Below are positions 7,647-17,120 of a stretch of 44,464 bases of DNA, piece after piece. The stretch lies in NCBI GenBank assembly GCA_002403905.1, contig DHIR01000243.1:1-44464 (forward strand). The letters are read 5' to 3'. Made by a program: the position numbers and the translations under genes. The notes under the pieces are model-generated. The model made no database searches and was not told the origin of the DNA. It was given only the letters and a program-made list of their open reading frames with translations. How positions within the stretch are numbered: position 1 is the stretch's first letter; every line of letters starts with the position of its first letter. This stretch comes from Mucilaginibacter sp. UBA4741 (lineage in GTDB: Bacteria > Bacteroidota > Bacteroidia > Sphingobacteriales > Sphingobacteriaceae).

Positions 7647-8915
7647 ATGAAAAACAAAACCACTTTTCCTTTTATATTAATCACGACCCTCTTTTTTCTA
7701 TGGGGTTTTGCTCATAACCTTGATCCCATACTGATCCCGCATCTGAAAAGATCGTTCAATCTGACAACGATGCAGGCCACGCTCGTCGATTCAGCGGTCT
7801 TTATCGCCTATTTCGTTATGGCGATACCGGCAGGCTTGCTTATGAAAAAATTCGGTTATAAAACCGGCATAATTACAGGCCTGTTGTTGTTTGCACTGGG
7901 CAGTTTTATGTTCATACCTGCGGCGAATGCACAGCAATACAGTTATTTTTTGATTGCCTTATTTATCATTGCCTGTGGATTGACCATTCTTGAAACCGCC
8001 GCAAATCCTTACGCCACAGCGTTGGGTAGTCCGGAAACCGGCACCCAAAGGCTTAATTTTGCGCAGGCGTTCAACGGGTTGGCCACCTTTTTGGCTCCGA
8101 TCGTGGGCGCACGCATCATACTTAAAAAAAGCGACACGGTCACGCAGTTGGACCATATGACCGCCGCCGCACAAAAGATCGCGTTAGCTGATGATGCCGC
8201 TACGGTTAAAATACCTTATGCTGTGCTAGGCTGCGTATTATTATTCATTGCCGTATTGTTTTCATTTACGCGTCTGCCAAAGATCCAAAACAGCCATACC
8301 CAAGTCGCCAGCAAAAATATTTTACATGCGCTTAAACATAAGCATCTGGCCTGGGCTGTTACCGCTCAATTCTTTTATGTTGGTGCCCAGGTTTGCGTCG
8401 TAAGCCTTTTTATTTTGTATGCTACCAGATCGGCAGGTATTACTGAACTGGAGGCTGCTTATTATGTCAGTGCATGCGGCCTGGCTTTCGTTCTGGGCAG
8501 ATTTATTGGAACATTTCTAATGCGATATATCCCGTCTGCTCGATTGTTGGGCATTTACGCAATAATTAATACCCTGCTCTGCATCGCAGCCATGATCGCA
8601 CATGGGATGTCTTCGGTTTATGTAGTAATTGGCGTTTGCTTTTTCATGTCAATCATGTTCCCCACCATTTTTGCTCTCGGAATCAAAGATCTGCACGGCG
8701 ATACCGAGTTTGGCAGCAGCCTGATCATTATGGCTATAGTAGGCGGTGCCCTGTTACCAAGGGCTTTCGCTTATATCAGTGACGTCAGCGGAAATATTCA
8801 ATATGGATATGTTGTGCCGGCCGTTTGTTTCGCTGTTGTCGGCTATTTTGGATTTAAGGGGCATCGGTTAAAAAAACTGTCGGCGGAAGAACTGCCGGTA
8901 GGCTCAATCTATTAA
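7647..8915 (+). CDS. fucP: FucP-type L-fucose:H+ symporter
   Basis: A 422-residue, twelve-helix major facilitator protein of the FucP/GlcP branch. It opens with FFLWGFAHNLDPILIPHLK, where the Asp matches the proton-coupling Asp46 of E. coli FucP, and has TILETAANPYATALG, matching the region of Glu135. The typical VDSAVFIAYFVMAIPAGLLMKKFGYK loop and QRLNFAQAFNG segment are present. It works in the inner membrane, importing free sugar with protons. Lying between the fucosidase and a fucose dehydrogenase-like gene argues for L-fucose rather than glucose or galactose. The next gene starts 16 bases later. Confidence 0.87.
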   Translation: MKNKTTFPFILITTLFFLWGFAHNLDPILIPHLKRSFNLTTMQATLVDSAVFIAYFVMAIPAGLLMKKFGYKTGIITGLLLFALGSFMFIPAANAQQYSYFLIALFIIACGLTILETAANPYATALGSPETGTQRLNFAQAFNGLATFLAPIVGARIILKKSDTVTQLDHMTAAAQKIALADDAATVKIPYAVLGCVLLFIAVLFSFTRLPKIQNSHTQVASKNILHALKHKHLAWAVTAQFFYVGAQVCVVSLFILYATRSAGITELEAAYYVSACGLAFVLGRFIGTFLMRYIPSARLLGIYAIINTLLCIAAMIAHGMSSVYVVIGVCFFMSIMFPTIFALGIKDLHGDTEFGSSLIIMAIVGGALLPRAFAYISDVSGNIQYGYVVPAVCFAVVGYFGFKGHRLKKLSAEELPVGSIY

Positions 8916-8931
8916 TCAAAGGCAGACGAAA

Positions 8932-9957
8932 ATGATGAATATCAAACTACCTCAAGTTTTATTTGGTACCAGCGGCCTGGGGAATTTATATGTAGCGCTC
9001 AGCGATACGAATAAAAAGGATATTGTTTCCGAGTGTATCCGGCACTCGAAAAAGCCTGCGGTGTTCGACTCAGCCGGTAAATATGGCGTCGGTTTGGCCC
9101 TGGAATCTTTAGGTAAATGTTTAAGGCAACTGGAAGTGCCGCCAGAAGAAGTGCTGATAAGCAATAAGCTGGGTTGGTTGCGTACTGATCTAACCACGCC
9201 AGAACCCACTTTTGAACCTGGCGTTTGGAAAGATCTGCAATACGACGCCCGGCAAAAGATTAGTTATGAAGGGATTTTGGAATGCTACGAACAAGGTAAC
9301 ACGCTATTGAATGGCTATGAAGCACAGCTGGTTTCAGTGCATGATCCAGATGAATACCTGGGGGGAGGGGCCGATCAGGTAGACAAAGGACAGCGTTACC
9401 TGGATATTCTTGGTGCTTACACCGCACTTGCCGAATTAAAAGAATCCGGCAAGGTAAAAGCTATCGGCATCGGCTCTAAAGATTGGCGGGTAATTGAAAG
9501 GATCAGCCGTGACGTTCAGCTGGATTGGGTAATGATTGCCAATAGTATGACTGTACACAGTCATCCCCGAGAGCTGGTAGCTTTTATGAAAGAGTTGGAA
9601 TGTGCCGGTGTAGCTATCATCAATTCCGCTGTTTTTAACGGGGGATTTCTTACGGGCTCTGACTACTATAACTACCAGGCTATTGATCCCGAAAATCATG
9701 CGGCACTTTATAGGTGGCGCACCGCTTTTGATCAGTTGTGTTTAGCTTATCAATTAAGACCGGCCGAAGTAGCTGCTTATTTCGGTTTGAAAGCACCCGG
9801 TGTAAAAAGTATTGCGCTCAATACTACCAATCCCAAAAGAGTGGCGGGCAATATTGCTATGGCGGCAGTTAAAATACCCCCGGACTTTTGGAAAGCAATG
9901 AGCGAGCAGGGTTTAATGGACGAAACCTATCCTAACCAATATTTAAACGAAGATTAA
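8932..9957 (+). CDS. aldo/keto reductase, probable L-fucose (D-threo-aldose) dehydrogenase
   Basis: A 341-residue aldo/keto reductase. The opening FGTSGLGNLY is the family's first strand; the catalytic set is visible as Asp and Tyr in VFDSAGKYGVG, Lys in ISNKLGW and His in LVSVHDPDEYL. It resembles the D-threo-aldose 1-dehydrogenase/pyridoxal 4-dehydrogenase group, which oxidises L-fucose at C1 to the lactone. It is the second gene after the permease-fucosidase pair and lies 3 bases before the mutarotase, so a first oxidative step in L-fucose breakdown is likely. No lactonase follows in the window. Either ATG of the MM pair could start it. Confidence 0.82.
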   Translation: MMNIKLPQVLFGTSGLGNLYVALSDTNKKDIVSECIRHSKKPAVFDSAGKYGVGLALESLGKCLRQLEVPPEEVLISNKLGWLRTDLTTPEPTFEPGVWKDLQYDARQKISYEGILECYEQGNTLLNGYEAQLVSVHDPDEYLGGGADQVDKGQRYLDILGAYTALAELKESGKVKAIGIGSKDWRVIERISRDVQLDWVMIANSMTVHSHPRELVAFMKELECAGVAIINSAVFNGGFLTGSDYYNYQAIDPENHAALYRWRTAFDQLCLAYQLRPAEVAAYFGLKAPGVKSIALNTTNPKRVAGNIAMAAVKIPPDFWKAMSEQGLMDETYPNQYLNED

Positions 9958-9960
9958 CCT

Positions 9961-10296
9961 ATGAAAACATATTATTTGGCGCTTGATCTCAAAGACGATC
10001 CACAATTGATTGCGGAATATGAACGATGGCATCAAGCCGGAAACGGCTGGCCTGAAATACGAAAAAGTATTTTGGACGCTGACATTACTGATATGCAGAT
10101 CTATCGAACCGGGAACCGGTTGTTCATGGTAATGGAGACCGGTGAGACCTTCGATCCTGCCAACAAAGCAAAACAGGACGACCAGAACCCAAAAGTACAG
10201 GAATGGGAAGAATTGATGTCTAAATTCCAGCAACCCCTTCCTTGGGCTGCCCAAGGTGAGAAATGGGTCTTAATGAATATAATATTTCAACTTTAA
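9961..10296 (+). CDS. RhaM-type L-sugar mutarotase (probable L-fucose mutarotase)
   Basis: A 111-residue dimeric ferredoxin-fold protein of the RhaM (DUF718) family. Visible marks are the opening YYLALDLKDDPQLIAEYERWH, with Tyr and His of the active site, the central ITDMQIYRTGNRLFMVMET strand pair and the C-terminal WVLMNIIFQL. It interconverts alpha and beta forms of a 6-deoxy sugar; in this operon L-fucose is the natural substrate, feeding the anomer the aldo/keto reductase uses. It is tightly packed: 3 bases after the reductase and 9 before the zinc dehydrogenase. Confidence 0.85.
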   Translation: MKTYYLALDLKDDPQLIAEYERWHQAGNGWPEIRKSILDADITDMQIYRTGNRLFMVMETGETFDPANKAKQDDQNPKVQEWEELMSKFQQPLPWAAQGEKWVLMNIIFQL

Positions 10297-10305
10297 ACAG
10301 ATCAG

Positions 10306-11319
10306 ATGAAAATATTAGCTTGTGTAGAGCCGGGCAAACTGGTGTATGGTGAAGAGGAAATGCCGATGGTGCAACCCGGAGAATCGCTGATCAAAATAAA
10401 GCGCATCGGTATTTGCGGCACAGACCTGCATGCTTTTGAAGGTACCCAGCCTTTTTTCAGCTATCCGAGGATTTTGGGTCATGAATTAGCAGGTGAATTG
10501 ATCGAGCCTAACGGTGCCAGTGGCTTTGAAAAAGGTGAAGAGGTAACCTTCATACCCTATTTCAATTGCGGTAAATGCATCGCCTGTCGCTCCGGCAAAC
10601 CCAATTGCTGCACCAGCATTGAAGTTTGCGGCGTACATATAGATGGCGGGATGGTCGAATATCTGTCGGTACCGCAATATTCGCTGGTACATGGTGACGG
10701 CTTGAGCTTTGATGAATTGGCCTTGGTAGAACCACTGGCCATTGGGGCGCACGGCGTAGCCCGGGCAGGAGTACAACCAGGCGAATATGTACTGATAATT
10801 GGTGCGGGACCCATTGGTTTGGGCACCATGGAGTTTGCACGTATAGCCGGCGGTAAAGTGATCGCTATGGATATGAATGAGGCCCGGCTGAACTTCTGCT
10901 GCGACCGGCTAAAGGTCGACCACGTCATTAATGTCGTCAGCGATGATGTGATGGCCAGGCTAATTGAAATAACAGGTGGCGATATGCCGACCGTGGTCAT
11001 TGATTGTACCGGCAGCCTGCGTGCTATTAATAATGGTTTCCAGTATATGGCCCATGGTGCCCGGTATGTGCTGGTTGGCCTGCAAAAAGGCGAGATCAGC
11101 TTCAGTCATCCGGAGTTTCATAAACGCGAAGCGACCCTGATGAGCAGTCGCAATGCTACCCGTGCCGATTTTGAGCACGTCATCGCTTCTATGAAAAAGG
11201 GATTGGTCGATCCGACCAATTATATAACACACAGGGTAGGTTTTAAGGAAGTTATAAATGACTTTGAAAGCTGGCTCGATCCTTCCAGGGGGGTAATTAA
11301 GGCCATGGTGGAATTATAA
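10306..11319 (+). CDS. zinc-dependent medium-chain dehydrogenase
   Basis: A 337-residue medium-chain dehydrogenase/reductase. Catalytic zinc ligands are Cys37 (GICGTDLH), His59-Glu60 (GHELAGE) and a Glu in LVEPLAIG; the structural zinc loop is complete (CGKCIACRSGKPNCC). The nucleotide-binding motif is GAGPIGLG, followed by an acidic residue in AMDMNEARL that suggests NAD+ use. It resembles L-galactonate/L-gulonate 5-dehydrogenase and threonine dehydrogenase relatives. In the fucose operon it may oxidise L-fuconate or a 2-keto-3-deoxy intermediate, a role filled in other bacteria by a short-chain dehydrogenase; this is inference. It ends 72 bases before the HAD gene. Confidence 0.82.
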   Translation: MKILACVEPGKLVYGEEEMPMVQPGESLIKIKRIGICGTDLHAFEGTQPFFSYPRILGHELAGELIEPNGASGFEKGEEVTFIPYFNCGKCIACRSGKPNCCTSIEVCGVHIDGGMVEYLSVPQYSLVHGDGLSFDELALVEPLAIGAHGVARAGVQPGEYVLIIGAGPIGLGTMEFARIAGGKVIAMDMNEARLNFCCDRLKVDHVINVVSDDVMARLIEITGGDMPTVVIDCTGSLRAINNGFQYMAHGARYVLVGLQKGEISFSHPEFHKREATLMSSRNATRADFEHVIASMKKGLVDPTNYITHRVGFKEVINDFESWLDPSRGVIKAMVEL

Positions 11320-11391
11320 AAGACAAATGCAAAGTTTAAAATGAATTGAGTTTTTTATTTTTACCCAATCATTAAAATTAATTTCTATTAA

Positions 11392-12048
11392 ATGAAGGCT
11401 TTTATTTTTGACCTGAACGGAACCATGATCAATGACATGGAATATCATACTACAGCTTGGCTGCGATTATTAAATGATGAATTAGGTGGCAACTTTACCT
11501 GGGCAGAAGTAAAGCAGGAGATGTATGGTAAAAACCCTGAAGTTCTGGTGCGGATATTTGGGCCCGAACGTTTTACGGCGGAAGCGATAAATAGTTTATC
11601 GATAGCAAAAGAAAAACAATACCAGGCAGAATTCTTACCTCATCTAAAGCTATTGCCGGGCTTGCATGAGTTTTTAGAGGCTGCCTATCAAAAAAATATC
11701 CCAATGGCAATTGGTTCGGCAGCTATACCGTTTAATATCGATTATGTACTGGATAATCTTAATATAAGACATTATTTTAAAACCATCGTAAGTGCAGACG
11801 ATGTGGTGTTGAGTAAACCACACCCGGAGACTTATCTAATGGCCGCAGAACGCCTGCAAATACCTGCCGCAGATTGTCTGGTGTTCGAGGATGTACCTAA
11901 AGGGGCAGAAGCGGCCGCTAATGCAGGTATGAAAGCGGTTATTATTACTACTACCCATCAAAAACATGAGTTTGCCGAACTGCATAATGTGTTGCATTTT
12001 TCTGACGACTTTACAGGAGAGTTCTTTGATAAACTCTTGGATAATTAA
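11392..12048 (+). CDS. HAD-superfamily (beta-phosphoglucomutase-like) protein with altered motif I
   Basis: A 218-residue HAD subfamily IA protein. Motif I reads FIFDLNGTMIND: the nucleophile Asp7 is present but the second aspartate (general acid/base, normally DxDGT) is Asn9. Motif II (AIGSAA), motif III Lys (LSKPHPETY) and motif IV (FEDVPKGAEAAANAGM) are intact, with a helical cap at residues ~15-85. It would act on a phosphorylated sugar or other small phosphate; the Asn should weaken turnover. The separation of 72 bases and an AT-rich leader suggest it may have its own promoter. It converges on the CE6 gene with 29 bases between. Confidence 0.82.
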   Translation: MKAFIFDLNGTMINDMEYHTTAWLRLLNDELGGNFTWAEVKQEMYGKNPEVLVRIFGPERFTAEAINSLSIAKEKQYQAEFLPHLKLLPGLHEFLEAAYQKNIPMAIGSAAIPFNIDYVLDNLNIRHYFKTIVSADDVVLSKPHPETYLMAAERLQIPAADCLVFEDVPKGAEAAANAGMKAVIITTTHQKHEFAELHNVLHFSDDFTGEFFDKLLDN

Positions 12049-12077
12049 ATAACAGGTCATGGAAATGGTGCCAGGAT

Positions 12078-12932
12078 TTACTCTGTTACAGTATAACCTA
12101 ACAGGGCAAGCATTTTGACGCCGTAACGGTTACCTAATTTGCGATAGCCTTCAGCGGTGAAATGTAATTTATCCGGAGATGCTGTACAGCCTTGAGACGA
12201 AATTATATAAGAATTAGGAAGTGTTTCGGGTAGCCGGGCAATAATTTTGTTCATCGAAGCGCAGGCGCCGCCTTGGTCCGCGCTTACCAGTTCCCCGGCA
12301 AGTAACGGCACAGCTTTGGGTTTAAGTTTCAGATCTATCACTAAATTGTCATAGATACCTTTCACCGTCTTAGTCCATAAGGTATCATTAGTGTTAGACT
12401 CGCCCTGGTGAATGAGTATACCCTTTATAACACCTTTTTTCTGCGCCATCCGGGCCAGTTCCACCAACCGTGCATAGGGATTGCCGTTGTATTCAGCAAT
12501 CATATTTTTCATCCAGTCGGGTGCGGTTGTGATATAGGATTGGAAGTTGTCTTTTTCAAATAGCTCGATCCTCGAACCGCCCACAGAAACATTAATAATG
12601 CCTATTTTTACCTTTTTAGGTAGATTGGCAACAAGGGCCCGGCCAAAATAATCGGCAGGAGTTAATCCGGTCTTACACCGGCACAAAGGCGGCACGGCGG
12701 TATACCAGGTATCTTTCATCCTGCCAAGATCCGGACAATCCACGGCCTGTAATACTTTGAATCGCGGATCGATCCCTGCCGTATCCTGGGCTTCGAACCG
12801 GGCGTTCCCCTCCATATTTGATTGACCAAAGCATAAAAATATGTAAAATTTAGAGTCCTGGGCAATGCTTTTTTCGCCCGCCAGTAACAGCAGCAGCAAC
12901 AAACTATATCTTATTTGAATTTTCATAATCAT
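12078..12932 (-). CDS. CE6-like carbohydrate acetylesterase (SGNH fold)
   Basis: A 284-residue secreted esterase with a signal peptide (cut near SIAQ, residue 25). The SGNH/sialate-O-acetylesterase blocks are clear: FGQSNMEG with nucleophile Ser38, the GGSRIELFEK block, GILIHQGESNTND, and the C-terminal DKLHFTAEGYRKLG with the catalytic Asp-His pair. CE6 members remove acetyl groups from xylan, which fits the operon; sialate is unlikely here. It is the last gene of the long minus-strand operon, 17 bases after the CE1 gene, and probably works in the periplasm. Confidence 0.85.
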   Translation of the reverse strand: MIMKIQIRYSLLLLLLLAGEKSIAQDSKFYIFLCFGQSNMEGNARFEAQDTAGIDPRFKVLQAVDCPDLGRMKDTWYTAVPPLCRCKTGLTPADYFGRALVANLPKKVKIGIINVSVGGSRIELFEKDNFQSYITTAPDWMKNMIAEYNGNPYARLVELARMAQKKGVIKGILIHQGESNTNDTLWTKTVKGIYDNLVIDLKLKPKAVPLLAGELVSADQGGACASMNKIIARLPETLPNSYIISSQGCTASPDKLHFTAEGYRKLGNRYGVKMLALLGYTVTE

Positions 12933-12949
12933 GAGATCATTTCAAGCCG

Positions 12950-13819
<870 letters not shown>

Positions 13820-13833
13820 TTAATAACTAAGGA

Positions 13834-15114
13834 TTAATGAACAGTTGGTTTAATGATCTGATATTTACCGCTAAGGTGCATCAAGCTGAACAGATAAAGC
13901 AAGCCGTCATAATAGGTATCATAATACCCGTCTTCATACGGTTCCAATTTAGCCTTCCAAAGTGCATGCACAAAATCAAGACCGGCGGAATTGCGACTGA
14001 TGTGTGCAGTGGTGGCCGCAGTTGCTACCAGCCCGATAGAATGCCTTAGTTTTTTAACGCTTCCCGCCTGAAGAGTAAATTCCGGGCGCGAACCATCGAG
14101 GTTGAATTGATCTTCAAAGGAGTTTATTCCCTTGGACCGGAGGAAGTCCTGGAACTTGTTCGCATACGACTCCTGCCAGCTTTCGTCCTTGCCGAACCAG
14201 ACAAAGTCCATAGTGATATTCATAGGCACTCGCCACGAATCATAGCGGAAACCGGCAGGCATCCAACTGGTCGGGTGGGGCTTTCCGGAAAATTCGGCGT
14301 AGTCGGAATTAAGTGCGGTAACAGGGTCGCAGGCTCTGTGCAAAAAAGCGCGGGATGTGTCAGCACAATCTTTATAGAATTGTTCGTGACCGTCTTTAGC
14401 ATAAAGAGCCCATATTTCGTAGAATGCCGGCAGATGATAGGATGGGTCGGTCCAGTTATAGTTGCCACCTTCGGGGACAAAACTGATCTGTTTATGCGTT
14501 GTGTTAATCAGGTTGTAAATATTTCCGGTCCCGTCTTTTTTCCACATGGCATCCAGTATATTGCGAGCTTCGGCGTAATAGTTGATGCCGGTATTATTTC
14601 CCCAACGGTTAGCCGCAAATAACAGGTCAGTAATGAAATAGAGTTCGCCGTCCGACGCTGATCCTTCAGAATTAAGCTTCATGGTTTGGGGGTTAATGCT
14701 CCAGACGAAATATCCTTGCCGCGGCCCGGATTGATGTTGAAGGTATTTTTTTGACCACCGCCATATGCGGTCAAAAACTTCCTTTTTGTCCAACTGTACC
14801 GCAATCATCATTCCATAAGACAGGCCTTCTGTCCTTGCATCGTGATTCTTGACATCTGATATGTAGGCCATAGAATCGCCTACCGTAAAATAAATCCGGT
14901 CGGGTCCTTCAAATACCGTTTTATAAGCATTGGCTATTTTCTGGTCGATCGCTACCTGGCTATAACCAGCCGTTTTAAAAATATTGGGGTAGATGCCCGA
15001 TTCGATCGCTGGCTTAGAGATTTTCCAAACCTTTAACCCCTTTGATTGACTGACAGCAATGCCAGGCAATAGGGCGGACATCATTAACGCTAATAATACT
15101 TTTTTCATAATCAA
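13834..15114 (-). CDS. GH8 reducing-end-xylose-releasing exo-oligoxylanase
   Basis: A 426-residue GH8 protein with a signal peptide (cut near VSQS, residue 22). The block DVKNHDARTEGLSYGMMIAVQL holds the catalytic Glu96, followed by WRWSKKYL, GYFVWSI and SASDGELYFITDLLFAANRWG, all typical of the xylanase branch of GH8, and WRVPMNITMDFVWFG near the base. Rex-type GH8 enzymes take single xylose units from the reducing end of xylo-oligosaccharides, which fits a place behind the GH10 endoxylanase. It starts 13 bases after the GH43-CBM6 gene, so the two are probably translated from one message. Confidence 0.88.
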   Translation of the reverse strand: MIMKKVLLALMMSALLPGIAVSQSKGLKVWKISKPAIESGIYPNIFKTAGYSQVAIDQKIANAYKTVFEGPDRIYFTVGDSMAYISDVKNHDARTEGLSYGMMIAVQLDKKEVFDRIWRWSKKYLQHQSGPRQGYFVWSINPQTMKLNSEGSASDGELYFITDLLFAANRWGNNTGINYYAEARNILDAMWKKDGTGNIYNLINTTHKQISFVPEGGNYNWTDPSYHLPAFYEIWALYAKDGHEQFYKDCADTSRAFLHRACDPVTALNSDYAEFSGKPHPTSWMPAGFRYDSWRVPMNITMDFVWFGKDESWQESYANKFQDFLRSKGINSFEDQFNLDGSRPEFTLQAGSVKKLRHSIGLVATAATTAHISRNSAGLDFVHALWKAKLEPYEDGYYDTYYDGLLYLFSLMHLSGKYQIIKPTVH

Positions 15115-15127
15115 AACATATTTTCCG

Positions 15128-17080
15128 TTAATCCAAAAATTGAATAGTCTTTACTAAGATACCCCGGGCCGTTCCGGGCCGAAACTTAACAAATACATCA
15201 TGCTGGCCACTTATCTTCTTCAGCGCAATGCGGTAAGACTTCCAGCCAGTCGAACGCTTGATCGGAATACTGGCGATCAGTGTTCCCTTTTCCAGGTCAT
15301 CCAGCCATATCTCAAGTTGCCCACCAACTCTGGCATTGGCCGTGATGCTGACCGCCGCCGGCGGCCTGCTTCCCACTTCAACACCCGAAAGCATAAACCA
15401 TCCACCATAAACAGAGGTATTCGTAACCCCGGCCTCCGTTCCGTCAGGCTGTCTCGTCACCCCGTAAAAATTGCTGTAGCCAACTGCCGGTAATGCCGAG
15501 GTGCCGTCTTTACAAATAAAGAAATCAAAATCGGCAAATTTTCCTTCGGCAAATAAGCCTATGCTTGTACCCACCCATGAATTAAAGCCGGGTTGCGCTT
15601 TGTCCAGGTTAGCAGCATTAATAGGTTTACCTAACGAGACCCATGTTTTACCGTCGCTGCTGCAATAGGCGCTCAAAAAATGTTGATACCTTTCCAGTTT
15701 TAACCATACGATATTACCTAAAGTATTGGGGATGCTACGCTTTGCCGTGTCTAGTTCGAACACGATCTTTTTGCCGTTGTCGTAGCCGGTAAATAATTTC
15801 ACAACTACTTTTTGGTTCCCATTGGTTAAGTATATACCAGCCTGGCTTGCCGCTGAGATTGCGTTCAGGTCAACTCGGGTAACTGCTGCATAATAATGAT
15901 CGGTCTCTTTTTGTACCAGGTGTGTACGTCCGGTATCCGGCATTAATCTGATCCAGCCTTTTCGGTCGGTGAGAGAATAACTTGTGCTTGCTTTCTTCGT
16001 TAGGAAGTGCCAGTTCAGATCAAGCGTTTCCCGGTTAAAATAGTCGGTTTTAACGCTCCGCCAGGCAATGCCCGACTGTGGCAGATTGGGCTTAATGATG
16101 GGTTGAGTGGTTGGTGCCATTCCCCAGGGTCGGTCACCCTCCCAAGTGATTGGGTATAAAGCCGTTTGACGGCCCATACCAGACCAATCGTCTTCGTTGT
16201 ATTTTTCGTAACTCTGGCCTATCGTCCACCATGTTCCATCAGCCAGCTGAAATGGTGCGGCGATATGGTTGGGGCGGCGAAACCCAACATTAGGGTCGGT
16301 TACCGGCTTAAAGAAGTTTCCCAACCGTTCCCATTTGGTCGAGTCGCTGGTCAGTGCGGAGGCCCTTAGAACATATTGTCCGCCCGAGACATCACCGGCA
16401 GGGAAATAATAATAAAATCCGTTACGCTTGCACATCACCGGGCCTTCGGCCCAGCTATATTGCAGTCGGGCATTGATCCAGTCCAGCTTTATGACGTTTT
16501 CGGTTAATTGCCCGTCCCGGCCCAACGCCTGTAAGCGGTTAATCTTCTGGCCATTTTTGATCACCATATATGGTTTGCCATCGTCATCTACAAATATGGA
16601 ATTATCATAGCCCAGGTTGCCCGTGACCGGATTGGATTTAACCTGCACGGGGTCGGACCAGGGACCCGAAGGCGAACTGGCTTTGCAAAACCATTGGCCA
16701 CCGGCAGAAAAATAGATCCAATAAGACCCGTAAAAATAAGTGATGGCGCCTTGCCAGATCCCCGCCGAAGGGTGGTCATTTACCCAAGCTGCTTTAGCTG
16801 ATGGCAAAACCCGGCTGATTACTTCCCAGTGCACCAGGTCCTTGGAATGGTAAATGGGCAGATAAGGGTTAAAATGAAAAGTTGAACCGCAATGATAAAA
16901 ATCATCTCCCACTTTGAGTAAGGTTGGATCGGGATGATCGCCTGGTAAAACCGGATTAACGTAAGTCTGTACACTATTGTACTTTAACGTAGAATCGGAG
17001 CCTATAATGGATTGCGACCGGGCCACTAAAACACTGCCTAAGAGTAATAATACAAAACTTATTGAACGGTAATGATTCAT
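15128..17080 (-). CDS. GH43 glycosidase with beta-sandwich and CBM6 domains
   Basis: A 650-residue secreted enzyme; signal peptide to about residue 23. The five-blade GH43 propeller spans ~40-330 with catalytic base Asp51 (GDHPDPTLL), the pKa-tuning Asp159 (GYDNSIFVDDDG) and acid Glu212 (SWAEGPVMCK). Residues ~345-520 form a concanavalin-like sandwich (DYFNRETLDLNWHFL, GIYLTNGNQKVVVKLF), and ~525-650 a CBM6-type module (GVEVGSRPPAAVSITANARVG, then KKISGQHDVFVKF). The family removes arabinofuranose or xylose from arabinoxylan; CBM6 would hold it on the chain. It lies 40 bases after GH10. The exact subfamily and linkage are not decided here. Confidence 0.88.
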   Translation of the reverse strand: MNHYRSISFVLLLLGSVLVARSQSIIGSDSTLKYNSVQTYVNPVLPGDHPDPTLLKVGDDFYHCGSTFHFNPYLPIYHSKDLVHWEVISRVLPSAKAAWVNDHPSAGIWQGAITYFYGSYWIYFSAGGQWFCKASSPSGPWSDPVQVKSNPVTGNLGYDNSIFVDDDGKPYMVIKNGQKINRLQALGRDGQLTENVIKLDWINARLQYSWAEGPVMCKRNGFYYYFPAGDVSGGQYVLRASALTSDSTKWERLGNFFKPVTDPNVGFRRPNHIAAPFQLADGTWWTIGQSYEKYNEDDWSGMGRQTALYPITWEGDRPWGMAPTTQPIIKPNLPQSGIAWRSVKTDYFNRETLDLNWHFLTKKASTSYSLTDRKGWIRLMPDTGRTHLVQKETDHYYAAVTRVDLNAISAASQAGIYLTNGNQKVVVKLFTGYDNGKKIVFELDTAKRSIPNTLGNIVWLKLERYQHFLSAYCSSDGKTWVSLGKPINAANLDKAQPGFNSWVGTSIGLFAEGKFADFDFFICKDGTSALPAVGYSNFYGVTRQPDGTEAGVTNTSVYGGWFMLSGVEVGSRPPAAVSITANARVGGQLEIWLDDLEKGTLIASIPIKRSTGWKSYRIALKKISGQHDVFVKFRPGTARGILVKTIQFLD

Positions 17081-17120
17081 GATGCTAAGGATTTAATTTC
17101 TTTTTCTAATGATTGGTTCA

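Noticed and set aside
14107..14622. 171-codon plus-strand frame
   Set aside because: Antisense to the GH8 gene, no recognisable domain.
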